From Patulibacter sp040675535 (GTDB lineage Bacteria > Actinomycetota > Thermoleophilia > Solirubrobacterales > Solirubrobacteraceae), in the NCBI RefSeq assembly GCF_040675535.1, contig NZ_JBFAPC010000004.1, positions 1-64,000 of the forward strand: DNA of 64,000 nt, written 5' to 3'. The notes below the pieces were generated by a model. It had not been told where the DNA came from. It worked only from the letters and a program-made list of their open reading frames with translations, and made no database searches. Made by a program: the position numbers and the translations under genes. Numbering within the stretch: position 1 is the stretch's first letter; each line of letters starts with the position of its first letter. Below, piece after piece: positions 16,450 to 24,789 of this stretch.

Positions 16450-16833
16450 TCAGGCGGCTCGTGCGGGCACTTCGACAATCGCGGACCGCAGGGGCGCGAG
16501 AGCGCTGCCGATCGCGGTGATGCTGTCTCCATCGACGCCGAGTTCTTGCAGCGTCGTGACGAGGTGCCCGACGACGGCGTCAAATGCGGCGTCCGTGATT
16601 CCGAGGCCAGCGTGGGCACGGTCCATCGCACGGCCCACGTATTCGCTTCCGCTGCCGCGCAGGGTGACGGTCAGAAATTGGCGTTGGTGCCGCTTGAGCT
16701 GCTGGCGGTCGATGTTCTCGAAGTACGGAGCGAGGGTCGGGTCTGCCCAGACGAGTTCGTAGAACCGCTCGACAGCGGCGTCGACGGCCGGCGCACCACC
16801 GATGCGGTCATACAACGTGGACTCGGAGTTCAT
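16450..16833 (-). CDS. glbN: Group 1 truncated haemoglobin (trHbN-like)
   Basis: A 127-residue 2/2 globin. The N-terminal LYDRIGG, Tyr25 in RFYELVW (B10, the NO/O2-stabilising Tyr), the RQFLTVTLRG E-helix region and proximal His74 in AHAGLGIT are all as in Mycobacterium GlbN, which oxidises NO to nitrate. With hmp about 2 kb away, the region encodes two independent NO-dioxygenase-type globins. AGGA lies 9 nt before the ATG. It appears monocistronic. Confidence 0.9.
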   Translation of the reverse strand: MNSESTLYDRIGGAPAVDAAVERFYELVWADPTLAPYFENIDRQQLKRHQRQFLTVTLRGSGSEYVGRAMDRAHAGLGITDAAFDAVVGHLVTTLQELGVDGDSITAIGSALAPLRSAIVEVPARAA

Positions 16834-17342
16834 CGTGATGTCCTGAGGGTCGGGAAGGTCTCCGATCCACGGTAGGCCCCGAGCTCACGCCCGCCGCTTG
16901 GCCTCGCGGCGCGCGTTCAGGCCAAGCGCGTGCCGTCAGGGCCTTGGACGACGGGCCCAGCGACGTAGGCCCATCTGTGATGCTCCAGGCCGGTCTCGAA
17001 CCGCCCTTCGGTCTCGACGCGTGGATCTCCACGTCCTCCTCCTGCGTGGGCGTCCCGCGGCCGAACGCCACCATTCGTCCGTGTCTTCCCTCCGGCTCCC
17101 GCGCCACCGGGACCGGGGTACGACGGAAGCGAGTCATTCCGCGACCCGCATCCGCGCGAGCTCCAGCCACCGCCACACGCCGGCCCCCTCGCCGCCGACA
17201 GGCGATGACCCTGGACCGGGGCCGTGGACTGCGGCAGACCCGAAGGGCACGGTCCCCGAACCCCGTCATGTGCTCGGAAGAGCGGGCCACGCCCGACGTC
17301 GAGGGCCCTGCGCTGCGCTCCGTGGCCGGGCACCACGCCGGC
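16834..17342. other. 509-bp gap, possibly with a decayed small ORF
   Basis: No intact gene is evident. On the minus strand the end of one frame (FETGLEHHRWAYVAGPVVQG, stop near 16917) and the start of another (FGRGTPTQEEDVEI) would join across a single frameshift near 17025 into a plausible small soluble protein. I cannot identify it. This is the right-hand boundary between the accessory block and the conserved truA-rplQ region. Confidence 0.3.
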
Positions 17343-18179
17343 TCAGGACTTCCAGCGCGACGGCTTGCCGGTGTCGGGCGTCGGACCCTCCGAATCGCCG
17401 GTCGCCCAGGGAGGCCGGCCCCACCCAGGCGGGGCCACGGCGTCGCCGCCCACCGCGTCCGGGTAGCCGATCCCGGCGAGGTGCAGGCCCTGCGGCGGCA
17501 GGGTCATCCCGGCCTCCGGCCGCTCCGCCCCCTGCAGCAGGCGAAGGAAGTCGTCGAGGCTCCGGCGACCCCCGGCGACCTCCAGCATCGTGCCGACGAG
17601 GATCCGGTTCATGTGGCGCATGAAGGCGTCCCCCTGGATCCACAGCTCGAGCCACTCGCCGCGGCGGACCCACGCCGCCTCGCGGATGCGCCGGCGGAAC
17701 AGGACGTGCTGGGTCTCCGTCGGCGTGAAGGCCGTGAAGTCGTGCGTCCCGACCACGGCGTCGGCGCAGGCGTGCAGCAGCGCCTCGTCGAGCCGGTACG
17801 GCCACCACAGCGCGTGGCGGCCGCCGAACGGCGACGGCCGCCGCCGCGTGAAGAGCCGGAAGCAGTACGTCCGGCTGGTCGCCATCCGCCGGGCGTCGAA
17901 CGGCACGTCGAGCACGAGCGCCGAGCGCACCGCGACGTCGTCGGGCAGGACGGCGTTCAGCCCGTAGAGGTCCGGGGCCTCGCCCTCGTAGGACGCGACC
18001 TGGGCGACCGCATGGACGCCGCGGTCCGTCCGCCCCGCGACCGTCAGGGCCGTGGGCGTCCTCAGGATCGTGCCGAGCGCCCGGGCGAGCTCCCCGTGTA
18101 CCGAGCGCTTCGACGGCTGGTCGGCCCAGCCCCACAGGTCGGTCCCGTCGTACTCGATCTCCAGACGTACCGTGCTCAC
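17343..18179 (-). CDS. truA: tRNA pseudouridine(38-40) synthase
   Basis: A 278-residue enzyme that isomerises uridines 38-40 in the tRNA anticodon stem. The catalytic Asp lies in GRTDRGVHA near residue 51; family blocks LEIEYDGTDLWGW and FMRHMNRILVGTM are present. The C-terminus has a Gly/Pro-rich tail after GIGYPDAV. GTG start (gtgagcacg). It lies about 140 bp downstream of rplQ, beyond a terminator, in the common rplQ-truA order. Confidence 0.95.
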   Translation of the reverse strand: MSTVRLEIEYDGTDLWGWADQPSKRSVHGELARALGTILRTPTALTVAGRTDRGVHAVAQVASYEGEAPDLYGLNAVLPDDVAVRSALVLDVPFDARRMATSRTYCFRLFTRRRPSPFGGRHALWWPYRLDEALLHACADAVVGTHDFTAFTPTETQHVLFRRRIREAAWVRRGEWLELWIQGDAFMRHMNRILVGTMLEVAGGRRSLDDFLRLLQGAERPEAGMTLPPQGLHLAGIGYPDAVGGDAVAPPGWGRPPWATGDSEGPTPDTGKPSRWKS

Positions 18180-18236
18180 CGGGCGACCATCCTGCCGGAC
18201 CGGGCGCGACGGCGCGGTGCGGCCCCGGGAACGACG

Positions 18237-18260
18237 ACGGCCGCCCCGGAGGGCGGCCGT
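18237..18260 (-). terminator. Hairpin terminator after rplQ
   Basis: A perfect 10-bp stem, ACGGCCGCCC / GGGCGGCCGT with a 4-nt loop. On the minus strand it is followed by CGTCGTTCCC instead of a U-tract, a pattern shared with other terminators in the window. Confidence 0.7.
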
Positions 18261-18320
18261 GTCGGGCGGGCGGAGCCGTGCTCCGCCGTTCGGTGCGCCG
18301 CCGGGGCGACGCGAAGAGCT

Positions 18321-18674
18321 CTAGACGAGCTCGATGAGGACCATCTCGGTCGCGTCGCTCTTCCGCGGCCCGAGCTTCAGGATGCGGGTGTAGCCGCCCG
18401 GACGCTCCGCGTAGCGCGGGGCGATGTCCTCGATGAGCTTGTAGGCCGAGAACTTGTCCTGGCCGAGCTTCTTGAGGACCTGACGACGCGCGTGCAGGTC
18501 GCCGCCCTTCGAGAGCGTGATGAGCTGCTCGATCTCGGGCTTCAGCGCCTTGGCCTTGGCCTCGGTCGTCTTGATCCGCTCGTGCTCGATGACCTCCTTG
18601 CAGAGGTTGCGGAGCAGGGCCTTGCGGTGCGCGCTGTCGCGGCTGAGCTTGTGGCGGTTCTTCTGGTGGCGCAT
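18321..18674 (-). CDS. rplQ: 50S ribosomal protein bL17
   Basis: A 117-residue protein with the family N-terminus MRHQKNRHKLSRDSAHRKAL and C-terminal TRILKLGPRKSDA. Large-subunit protein near the exit tunnel. Last gene of the rpmJ-rpsM-rpsK-rpoA-rplQ unit, 41 bp after rpoA. Confidence 0.97.
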   Translation of the reverse strand: MRHQKNRHKLSRDSAHRKALLRNLCKEVIEHERIKTTEAKAKALKPEIEQLITLSKGGDLHARRQVLKKLGQDKFSAYKLIEDIAPRYAERPGGYTRILKLGPRKSDATEMVLIELV

Positions 18675-18715
18675 CGGTTCAGATCTTTCGTACGGGCTCG
18701 CCGGCGGGGCCGGGA

Positions 18716-19675
18716 CTACTCGTCGCGGAGGCCGTAGCCCCGCGCCGCGAGGGTCTCGACGACCTCGTCGATGGACTTCTTCCCGAAGTTCGGGATGGCG
18801 GCGAGCTCGGCCTCGGTCTTCGAGGTCAGGTCGCCAACGGTCTGGATTCCAGCCCGCTTGAGGCAGTTGTAGGAGCGGACGCCGAGCTCGAGCTCCTCGA
18901 TCATCATCTCGTCCGTCGGGTCGCCGTAGCCGTGGTCGCCGACCAGGCCGTCCTCCAGCTCGCCGCCGACCGAGGCGCGGAGCTCCTCGACGCGATCCGG
19001 GTCCGTGAAGACCGCGAGCTGCTGGATGAGGATCTCGGAGGCCTCGCGCAGGGCCTCGCCCGGCTCGAGCGAGCCGTCGGTCTCGATGTCCAGCGTGAGC
19101 TGGTCGAAGTCGGTGCGCTGGCCGACGCGGGCCGGCTCGACGCGGTAGGCGACGCGCCGGATCGGCGAGAAGATCGAGTCGATCGGGATGACGCCGATCG
19201 GCTGGTCCGCCGTCTTGTTCTCGTCGGCGGAGCGGTACCCGCGGCCCTGGCCGATGGTCAGGTAGACCTCGAGCTTGGTGCCGGCCTCGAGGGTCGCGAT
19301 GTGCGCCTCGGGGTTCAGGATCTCGACGCCCGCGGGCAGGTCGATGTCCTTGGCGGTGATCTCGCCGGGGCCCTCGGCCACGAGCGGGGCCTCGACCTCG
19401 GTCGCGTCGGAGTGCATCCGGCAGACGAGCGTCTTGAGGTTCAGGACGATGTCCGTGACGTCCTCGGCGACGCCCTCGAGCGTCGTGAACTCGTGCGCGA
19501 CGCCCTCGATGCGGACGTTCGTGACGGCCGCGCCGGAGAGGAAGCTCAGCAGCACGCGACGGAGCGAGTTGCCGAACGTGTAGCCGAAGCCGCGCTCGAG
19601 GGGCTCGATGGTGAACGTGCCGCGGTTGTCCTCGACGGACTCGCGGGTGATTCGAGGGGTCTGGTAGTCGAGCAT
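18716..19675 (-). CDS. rpoA: RNA polymerase alpha subunit
   Basis: A 319-residue subunit that nucleates core polymerase assembly. The N-terminal dimerisation domain contains ERGFGYTFGNSLRRVLLSF; the C-terminal domain (about 245-310) with the RSYNCLKRAGIQTVGDL helix-hairpin-helix contacts UP elements and activators. ATG 19675 was preferred to the TTG one codon upstream. rpsD, which normally lies between rpsK and rpoA, is absent; a 237-bp gap replaces it. Confidence 0.97.
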   Translation of the reverse strand: MLDYQTPRITRESVEDNRGTFTIEPLERGFGYTFGNSLRRVLLSFLSGAAVTNVRIEGVAHEFTTLEGVAEDVTDIVLNLKTLVCRMHSDATEVEAPLVAEGPGEITAKDIDLPAGVEILNPEAHIATLEAGTKLEVYLTIGQGRGYRSADENKTADQPIGVIPIDSIFSPIRRVAYRVEPARVGQRTDFDQLTLDIETDGSLEPGEALREASEILIQQLAVFTDPDRVEELRASVGGELEDGLVGDHGYGDPTDEMMIEELELGVRSYNCLKRAGIQTVGDLTSKTEAELAAIPNFGKKSIDEVVETLAARGYGLRDE

Positions 19676-19795
19676 CAAGGTCCTTGCTTCGTCGGAAGAC
19701 GCGCGGGCGGGGGGCGGGTCCGATCGCGGTGCAGCGCGCTGTTGGGGCGTCGACTCCCCCGTGTCGCGCGCTGCTGGGTGCTGCTGGTCCTGCGC

Positions 19796-19827
19796 CGGGG
19801 AGCGGAGCGGAAGGCTCCGCGTCCCCG
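19796..19827 (-). other. Strong hairpin in the rpsK-rpoA gap
   Basis: CGGGGA + GCGGAGC pair with GCTCCGC + TCCCCG around a 5-nt loop (13 bp, one bulge). A second pairing GCAGCGCGC / GCGCGCTGC lies about 20 bp away on the rpoA side. Together they could attenuate or process the transcript between rpsK and rpoA. Confidence 0.45.
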
Positions 19828-19912
19828 TCAGCGGCGACGAGGGCGTCGCACGCGGTGCCGTCCGATGACCGGACCCCGGAGGAGGTCGGTCGGCGGGCGG
19901 CGGGAGCTGCTG

Positions 19913-20308
19913 CTAGACGCGGCGCCGCTTCTTGGGGCGGCAGCCGTTGTGGGCCTGGGGCGTCACGTCGCGGACGGTCGTGATCTCCAGACCTGCGGCC
20001 TGCAGGGAGCGGATCGCGGTGTCGCGACCGGAGCCGGGGCCCTTCACGAAGACCTCGACCTTCTCCAGGCCCTGCTCGATGCCCTTGCGGGCAGCCGAGT
20101 CAGCGGTGACCTGGGCGGCGAACGGCGTCGACTTGCGCGAGCCCTTGAACCCGGCGCCGCCGGCGGACTCCCACGCGATGACGTTCCCCTCCTTGTCGGT
20201 CAGGGAGACGATCGTGTTGTTGAAGCTCGTCTTGATGTGAGCCTGGCCGACCGGGATGTTCTTCTTGGGCTTGCGGCGGCCGCGCGCGGGGCGCTTGGGT
20301 GCGGGCAT
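19913..20308 (-). CDS. rpsK: 30S ribosomal protein uS11
   Basis: A 131-residue platform protein with the signatures HIKTSFNNTIVSLTD, SAGGAGFKGSRKSTPFAAQ and a basic C-terminus NGCRPKKRRRV. It starts 20 bp after rpsM. Confidence 0.97.
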   Translation of the reverse strand: MPAPKRPARGRRKPKKNIPVGQAHIKTSFNNTIVSLTDKEGNVIAWESAGGAGFKGSRKSTPFAAQVTADSAARKGIEQGLEKVEVFVKGPGSGRDTAIRSLQAAGLEITTVRDVTPQAHNGCRPKKRRRV

Positions 20309-20328
20309 GAGTCTCTAAACGTCCCTTG

Positions 20329-20712
20329 TTACTTCTTGCCGGGCTTCTTCTTGCCGGCCGTCGGCATGCGCTTGGGGCCCTTGCGGGTCCGCGCGTTGGT
20401 CTTCGTCTTCTGTCCGCGGACGGGCAGGTTGCGGCGGTGACGGAGGCCGCGGTAGCAGCCGATCTCCATCAGGCGCTTGACGGACTGGTTCCGCTCACGA
20501 CGGAGATCGCCTTCGACGACGACCTCGTTGTCGATGTGCTCGCGGAGCTTCGAGACCTGGTCCTCGGTCAGATCACGGACCTTGGTGTCGCGATCGATGC
20601 CCGTGGCGGACAGGATGTCGTTGGCGCCCGAACGGCCGATGCCGTAGATGTAGGTGAGGCCAATCTCGATCCGCTTGTTCAGCGGGATGTTGATGCCGGA
20701 GATGCGTGCCAT
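20329..20712 (-). CDS. rpsM: 30S ribosomal protein uS13
   Basis: A 127-residue head protein contacting the P-site tRNA and forming intersubunit bridges. MARISGINIPLNKRIEIGLTYI opens it; the CYRGLRHRRNLPVRGQKTKTNART block precedes a Lys-rich tail. The ATG at 20712 lies 2 bp after the rpmJ stop. Confidence 0.97.
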   Translation of the reverse strand: MARISGINIPLNKRIEIGLTYIYGIGRSGANDILSATGIDRDTKVRDLTEDQVSKLREHIDNEVVVEGDLRRERNQSVKRLMEIGCYRGLRHRRNLPVRGQKTKTNARTRKGPKRMPTAGKKKPGKK

Positions 20713-20714
20713 GA

Positions 20715-20828
20715 CTAGCCCTGCCGCTGCTTGTGGCGGGGGTTGGAACAAATCACGAGGACAGCGCCGTTGCGGCGGATGACCTTGCACTTCTCGCACA
20801 TCGGCTTGACCGACGGTCGTACCTTCAT
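20715..20828 (-). CDS. rpmJ: 50S ribosomal protein bL36 (zinc-binding form)
   Basis: A 37-residue protein, MKVRPSVKPMCEKCKVIRR, with Cys11, Cys14, Cys27 and His32 as zinc ligands (C+ form). First gene of the unit; infA, usually just upstream, is absent. AGAGGA precedes the ATG. Confidence 0.96.
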   Translation of the reverse strand: MKVRPSVKPMCEKCKVIRRNGAVLVICSNPRHKQRQG

Positions 20829-20853
20829 GGTCCTCTTTCTCGGCTCGCTATTC

Positions 20854-20898
20854 AGTGGCCTGGCTCTGATGGTCGCAAGACCCTCGCTACCAGCCACT
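20854..20898 (-). promoter_or_regulatory. Leader hairpin upstream of rpmJ-rpsM
   Basis: On the minus strand AGTGGC (20893-20898) pairs with GCCACT (20854-20859), continuing with TGG/CCA; a second GGTC-TTGC-GACC hairpin forms at its tip. It ends 26 nt before the rpmJ ATG. Position and shape suit a ribosomal-protein autoregulatory leader; the ligand protein cannot be told. Confidence 0.45.
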
Positions 20899-20941
20899 GA
20901 GGCATGTGACGCCAGGGAGGCGTGACACGCGCAGACTCGGC

Positions 20942-20947
20942 ACGCTA
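20942..20947 (-). promoter_or_regulatory. Candidate -10 box (TAGCGT), proximal rpmJ promoter
   Basis: On the minus strand GGTAGCGTG would start a leader of about 105 nt that includes the hairpin at 20854-20898. Confidence 0.3.
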
Positions 20948-20994
20948 CCAGACATCACCCCGGGCACGTCGAACGGCACCCGAGCGGATCGCTG

Positions 20995-21000
20995 ACAGTA
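20995..21000 (-). promoter_or_regulatory. Candidate extended -10 (GCTACTGT), distal rpmJ promoter
   Basis: On the minus strand TGCTACTGT matches the GCTAnnnT form found upstream of rpsL, fusA, tuf, rpoB and rpmG. Confidence 0.4.
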
Positions 21001-21130
21001 GCAGTCCTCCGGGGGAAAGGCCTCTCCCCCTCCCCTCCCCTACCGTACTGCGGCGCGTCCGGCCGCGCGGTCCGCGTGGCCGGCGGGTCCCGCCCCGTGG
21101 CCGGGGTCCGGGCCGGCGGCGGGGACGCGG

Positions 21131-21904
21131 TCAGGGCCAGCGCCCGGACCCGCCCCACGGCGTCAGGACGCGGGGACCGTGCTCCGTGATGGCCACGGTG
21201 ACCTCCGCGTGCGTCGCGCGGGCCCCGTCCACCGTGAACACCGACCACCCGTCGGGCGACAGGCGGATCGCCGGGCGGCCGAGGGTGAGCATCGGCTCCA
21301 CGGCGATCACCAGGCCCGGGCGCAGGTGGATGCCCTGCCCGGGCCGCCCGACGTTGGGGACCTGCGGCTCTTCGTGCAGCCGACGGCCGACGCCGTGGCC
21401 GATCAGCGACGGGAAGACCCCCACGCCCTCCCGAGCCGCGCGTCCCTGGACCGCGGCCCCGACGTCGCCCACCATGTTGCCGGGCCGGCAGGCCGCGACC
21501 GCGTCGGCCAAGGCCGACTCGCCGACCGCCACGAGGTGGAGATCCTCCTCTGCGGCCTCCCCCACGACGAACGTGCGGGCGGCGTCGGTCACCCAGCCGT
21601 CGAGCGTGACTCCGACGTCCAGCGACACCACGTCCCCGTCGGCCAGCGGCCGCGGACCCGGGATGCCGTGCACGACGAGGTCGTTCGGCGACGCGCAGAT
21701 CGAGCCGGGGAAGCCTCGGTACCCGAGGAACGACGGGACGCCGCCGCCCGCCCGGATGCGCTCGCGGGCGAACGCGTCGAGATCGTTCGTGGTGACCCCC
21801 ACCGCCACGACGTCGGCGAGCGCGTCGAGCACGCCCGCCAGCACGGCGCCGGAGGCCGCCATGGCGTCGACCTCGGCGGGGTCCTTCAGGCGGGGGGTCC
21901 CCAT
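21131..21904 (-). CDS. map: Type I methionine aminopeptidase
   Basis: A 257-residue enzyme removing N-terminal Met from nascent proteins. All five dinuclear metal ligands are visible: Asp96, Asp107, His170, Glu203 and Glu234, with substrate-side His79. Family blocks SICASPNDLVVHGIP and GHGVGRRLHEEPQVPN confirm it. It follows adk by 31 bp in the classic secY-adk-map order. Confidence 0.96.
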   Translation of the reverse strand: MGTPRLKDPAEVDAMAASGAVLAGVLDALADVVAVGVTTNDLDAFARERIRAGGGVPSFLGYRGFPGSICASPNDLVVHGIPGPRPLADGDVVSLDVGVTLDGWVTDAARTFVVGEAAEEDLHLVAVGESALADAVAACRPGNMVGDVGAAVQGRAAREGVGVFPSLIGHGVGRRLHEEPQVPNVGRPGQGIHLRPGLVIAVEPMLTLGRPAIRLSPDGWSVFTVDGARATHAEVTVAITEHGPRVLTPWGGSGRWP

Positions 21905-21935
21905 GGCCGCAGGGACCCCGCCGCGAGGCGGGTGC

Positions 21936-22607
21936 CTAGATCGCGTCCTCGAGCCGGAGCGTGGAGATCGTCTTGCGCAGGTGCGCCTCGACCTCGGCCG
22001 CCGGCGCGGAGCCGTCGAAGCGGTGGAGCAGGCCCTGGGCCTCGTAGAACGCGACCAGCGGCTCGGTCTGCTCGTGGTAGACGGCGAGGCGCTTGCGGAT
22101 GGTGTCCGGCTTGTCGTCGTCGCGCTGGATCAGGTCCGAGCCGTCGTCGTCGTCCTTGCCCTCCACCTTGGGCGGGTCGTGCTCGAGGTGGTAGATCCGG
22201 CCCGAGGCGGACACGCGGCGGCCGGAGAGCCGGCGGACGATGTCCTCGTCGGGCACGTCGATCAGCAGCACGCCGCTGATGTCGCGGCCGAGCTCGCCGA
22301 GCGCCTCGCCCAGGGCCTCGCCCTGGGCGACGTTGCGGGGGAAGCCGTCGAGGACGAAGCCCTCGCGGGCCTCCTCCGAGCGCACGCGCTCGAGGATCAG
22401 GCCGATGACGAGCTCGTCGGGCACCAGGTCGCCGGCGTCCATGAACGCCTTCGCCTGCTTGCCGAGGTCCGAGCCCTCCTTGACGGCGGCGCGCAGGATG
22501 TTGCCGGTGACGATGTACTCGAGCGTCTCCTTCGACGTCAGACGCTCGCCCTGCGTGCCCTTGCCGGCGCCCGGGGGGCCCAGGAGGATCAGGTTCAGCT
22601 CAGCCAT
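21936..22607 (-). CDS. adk: Adenylate kinase
   Basis: A 223-residue enzyme interconverting ATP + AMP and 2 ADP. The P-loop GPPGAGKGT (10-18), DGFPRN and the LID region with SGRRVSASGRIYH are present. The LID lacks the four-Cys zinc site. It is about 40 residues longer than short actinobacterial Adk because of the full LID. It lies 45 bp after secY. Confidence 0.96.
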   Translation of the reverse strand: MAELNLILLGPPGAGKGTQGERLTSKETLEYIVTGNILRAAVKEGSDLGKQAKAFMDAGDLVPDELVIGLILERVRSEEAREGFVLDGFPRNVAQGEALGEALGELGRDISGVLLIDVPDEDIVRRLSGRRVSASGRIYHLEHDPPKVEGKDDDDGSDLIQRDDDKPDTIRKRLAVYHEQTEPLVAFYEAQGLLHRFDGSAPAAEVEAHLRKTISTLRLEDAI

Positions 22608-22652
22608 CGGTTCGTCCTTCGTGGAGGTCGGTCGGGCGGGGGTGCGCGGGCA

Positions 22653-23936
22653 TCACTTGAGGAAGCCCTCGTAGTTGCGCATCATCAGCTGGGCCTCGAG
22701 CTGCTTCACCGTGTCGAGCGCGACGCCCACGACGATCAGGATCGACGTGCCGCCGAACGCGAAGCCCTGGGTCGCGGACCCGAACGCCTTGCTGAAGAGG
22801 ATCGTCGGGATCGCCGCCACGAGCGCGAGGTAGATGGCGCCCGGGAACGTCAGGCGGGCCAGCACGCGGTCCAGGAACTCGGCCGTGGGCCGGCCCGGGC
22901 GCACGCCCGGGATGAAGCCGCCGTACTTCTTCAGGTTGTCGGCCTGCTCCACCGGGTTGAACGTGACCGCGGTGTAGAAGTACGTGAACAGGAGGATGAA
23001 GACGGACTCCGCCGCGATGTAGCCCCAGGTGCCGGGCAGCAGCGCGTTCTGGATCGCGTTGTCCTGCGACCCGGAGATGACCTGGGCGATCGTCGGCGGG
23101 ATCGAGAGGATCGAGGCCGCGAAGATGACCGGGATCACGTTGGCCATGTTGACCTTCAGCGGCAGGTAGGTCTGCCCGCCGCCGCTCATGCGACGGCCGA
23201 TGACCCGCTTGGCGTACTGGATCGGGATCCGCCGCTGGCCCTCCTGCACGAAGACGACGGCCGAGATGACGGCGAGGATGATCACCGGCAGCAGGACCTT
23301 GAAGACCGGGTCGCCGCTGTTCCACCAGGCACTGATCCCGCCCGGGAGACCGGACACGATCGACGCGAAGATCATCAGCGACATGCCGTTGCCGACGCCG
23401 CGCTGCGTGATCAGCTCACCGAGCCACATGACGATCATGGCTCCGCCGGTCAGCGAGGCCGCGATCAGCACGAGCTTGGCGATGTTGAAGTTCTCGATGA
23501 GGTCCGGGCCGCCCGTCTCGATGCTGCGGAACAGCGTGACGTACGCGAAGGACTGGCCGAGGGCCAGGAAGACCGTCAGGTAGCGCGTGTACTGGGTGAT
23601 GCGCTGCTGGCCGATCTCGCCTTCCTGCTTGAGCTTCTCGAGCGCCGGGACGACGACCTGCAGGAGCTGCAGGACGATCGACGCCGTGATGAACGGCATG
23701 ATGCCGAGCGCGAAGATCGCGATCTGGCTCAGGGCGCCGCCGGAGAAGACGTTCAGCAGCTGGAGGGCGCCGGCCTGGAACTGCTCGGCGTTCTGCAGCT
23801 CCTCGACGCCCGCCCGGGACACGCCTGGGACCGGGATCTGCGCGCCGATGCGGTACAGCGCGAGAAGGAACAGCGTGATGCCGAGCTTCTTGCGGATCTC
23901 CGGAACGGTGAGCGCGCCGGTAAGGATGCGGATCAT
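22653..23936 (-). CDS. secY: Protein translocase subunit SecY
   Basis: A 427-residue membrane channel with ten hydrophobic helices. The first helix follows KKLGITLFLLALYRIG; PVPGVSRAG plug region, GNGMSLMIF and FTYFYTAVTFNP blocks are family signatures. It forms the Sec translocon with SecE (58.2 kb) and exports proteins such as DacB and the DUF11 protein of this window. Confidence 0.97.
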   Translation of the reverse strand: MIRILTGALTVPEIRKKLGITLFLLALYRIGAQIPVPGVSRAGVEELQNAEQFQAGALQLLNVFSGGALSQIAIFALGIMPFITASIVLQLLQVVVPALEKLKQEGEIGQQRITQYTRYLTVFLALGQSFAYVTLFRSIETGGPDLIENFNIAKLVLIAASLTGGAMIVMWLGELITQRGVGNGMSLMIFASIVSGLPGGISAWWNSGDPVFKVLLPVIILAVISAVVFVQEGQRRIPIQYAKRVIGRRMSGGGQTYLPLKVNMANVIPVIFAASILSIPPTIAQVISGSQDNAIQNALLPGTWGYIAAESVFILLFTYFYTAVTFNPVEQADNLKKYGGFIPGVRPGRPTAEFLDRVLARLTFPGAIYLALVAAIPTILFSKAFGSATQGFAFGGTSILIVVGVALDTVKQLEAQLMMRNYEGFLK

Positions 23937-23992
23937 CGGGCTCGCAGTGGGAAGTGGGGCGGGGCGGAGAGCGACACGCGGTGGAACGGACG

Positions 23993-24095
23993 GCGCGGGC
24001 CAGAGGGCCCGCGCGGGGTGCTGCTGATCCTACGGGGCCGCGGCGCGAAACGCCTCGGCCCCGGGTTGCGGGGGGTCGCCACGACGGCGACCCCC
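23993..24095 (-). other. Hairpin cluster between rplO and secY
   Basis: The 173-bp rplO-secY gap carries GCGCGGGCC / GGCCCGCGC (23993-24014), a GGGGCCG...CGGCCCC pairing (24034-24062) and GGGGGTCGCC / GGCGACCCCC (24071-24095). Such tandem hairpins could terminate part of the transcripts or stabilise 3' ends, lowering secY relative to ribosomal proteins. Confidence 0.45.
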
Positions 24096-24109
24096 CTGAC
24101 CGGTGCGAC

Positions 24110-24607
24110 TCAGGCGTCGACGACGACCGCGGTACCACCCGCGGCCTCGATCGCCGCACGGGCGCTCTTGCTGAAGCCGTGCGCGTGGATCGTCAGCGCG
24201 ACCGAGATCTCGCCACGGGCGAGGATCTTGACCGGGACGTCCTTGCGCTGGCCGAGGCCCTTGGCCTTCAGGGCCTCGAGCGTGACCTCGTCGCCCGCGG
24301 CGAAGCGGTCGGCGATGTCGTCCAGGTTCACCGGCTGCGTCTCCGTGCGGAAGCGCTCGAACGGCATGGACGTCTTCTTGTTCGGACCGCGCAGCTTGCG
24401 CAGCCGCGACTGGATCGGCGTCTGGCCGCCCTCGAACCGCGTGCGGTCCTTGGAGCCGGAACGCGAACCGGCGCCCTTGTGGCCACGGCCGGACGTCTTG
24501 CCCATGCCGCTGCCGTGGCCGCGGCCGACGCGCTTGCGCGCCTTCCGGCTGCCCGGCGCGGGCTGCAGGTTGTGCAGCCCGACGATCTCGGTGCTCTCGG
24601 GGCTCAT
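24110..24607 (-). CDS. rplO: 50S ribosomal protein uL15
   Basis: A 165-residue protein with GRGHGSGMGKTSGRGHKGAGSR near the N-terminus and the usual C-terminal AHGFSKSARAAIEAAGG. It overlaps rpmD by 4 bp. Confidence 0.97.
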   Translation of the reverse strand: MSPESTEIVGLHNLQPAPGSRKARKRVGRGHGSGMGKTSGRGHKGAGSRSGSKDRTRFEGGQTPIQSRLRKLRGPNKKTSMPFERFRTETQPVNLDDIADRFAAGDEVTLEALKAKGLGQRKDVPVKILARGEISVALTIHAHGFSKSARAAIEAAGGTAVVVDA

Positions 24608-24789
24608 GCCGACTCCTCCTCGATGCGGACGAGGTGCCGGACCGCGTGCAGCGCGCCGCGCGCCTGCGGAGTGTCCTGCACCTCGACGGTGTGCCCGATG
24701 CGGCGCAGACCCAGGGTCCGCAGCGTGTCGCGCTGCGCCTGGTTGCTGCCGATCTTGGACTTGAACTGCGTGGCCTTGATGGTGCTCAC
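24604..24789 (-). CDS. rpmD: 50S ribosomal protein uL30
   Basis: A 61-residue protein (KATQFKSKIGSNQAQRDTLR, then GLRRIGHTVEVQDTP). It overlaps both neighbours, rpsE and rplO, by 4 bp. Confidence 0.96.
   Translation of the reverse strand: MSTIKATQFKSKIGSNQAQRDTLRTLGLRRIGHTVEVQDTPQARGALHAVRHLVRIEEESA

Larger units (their letters stand above)
20829..21130 (-). other. 302-bp leader/promoter region between map and rpmJ
   Basis: Contains no coding frame; infA would be expected here. On the minus strand it carries GC hairpins after map, two promoter-like boxes and a leader hairpin; these are listed separately. Confidence 0.6.

Noticed and set aside
6100..16900. Classical mobile element or prophage in the accessory block
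   Set aside because: No transposase, integrase, tRNA attachment site or short perfect terminal repeats seen; only diverged flanking segments.
20922..24764. 1280-codon plus-strand ORF across map-adk-secY-rplO
   Set aside because: Antisense to four well-supported genes, biased composition from high GC, no recognisable domain.
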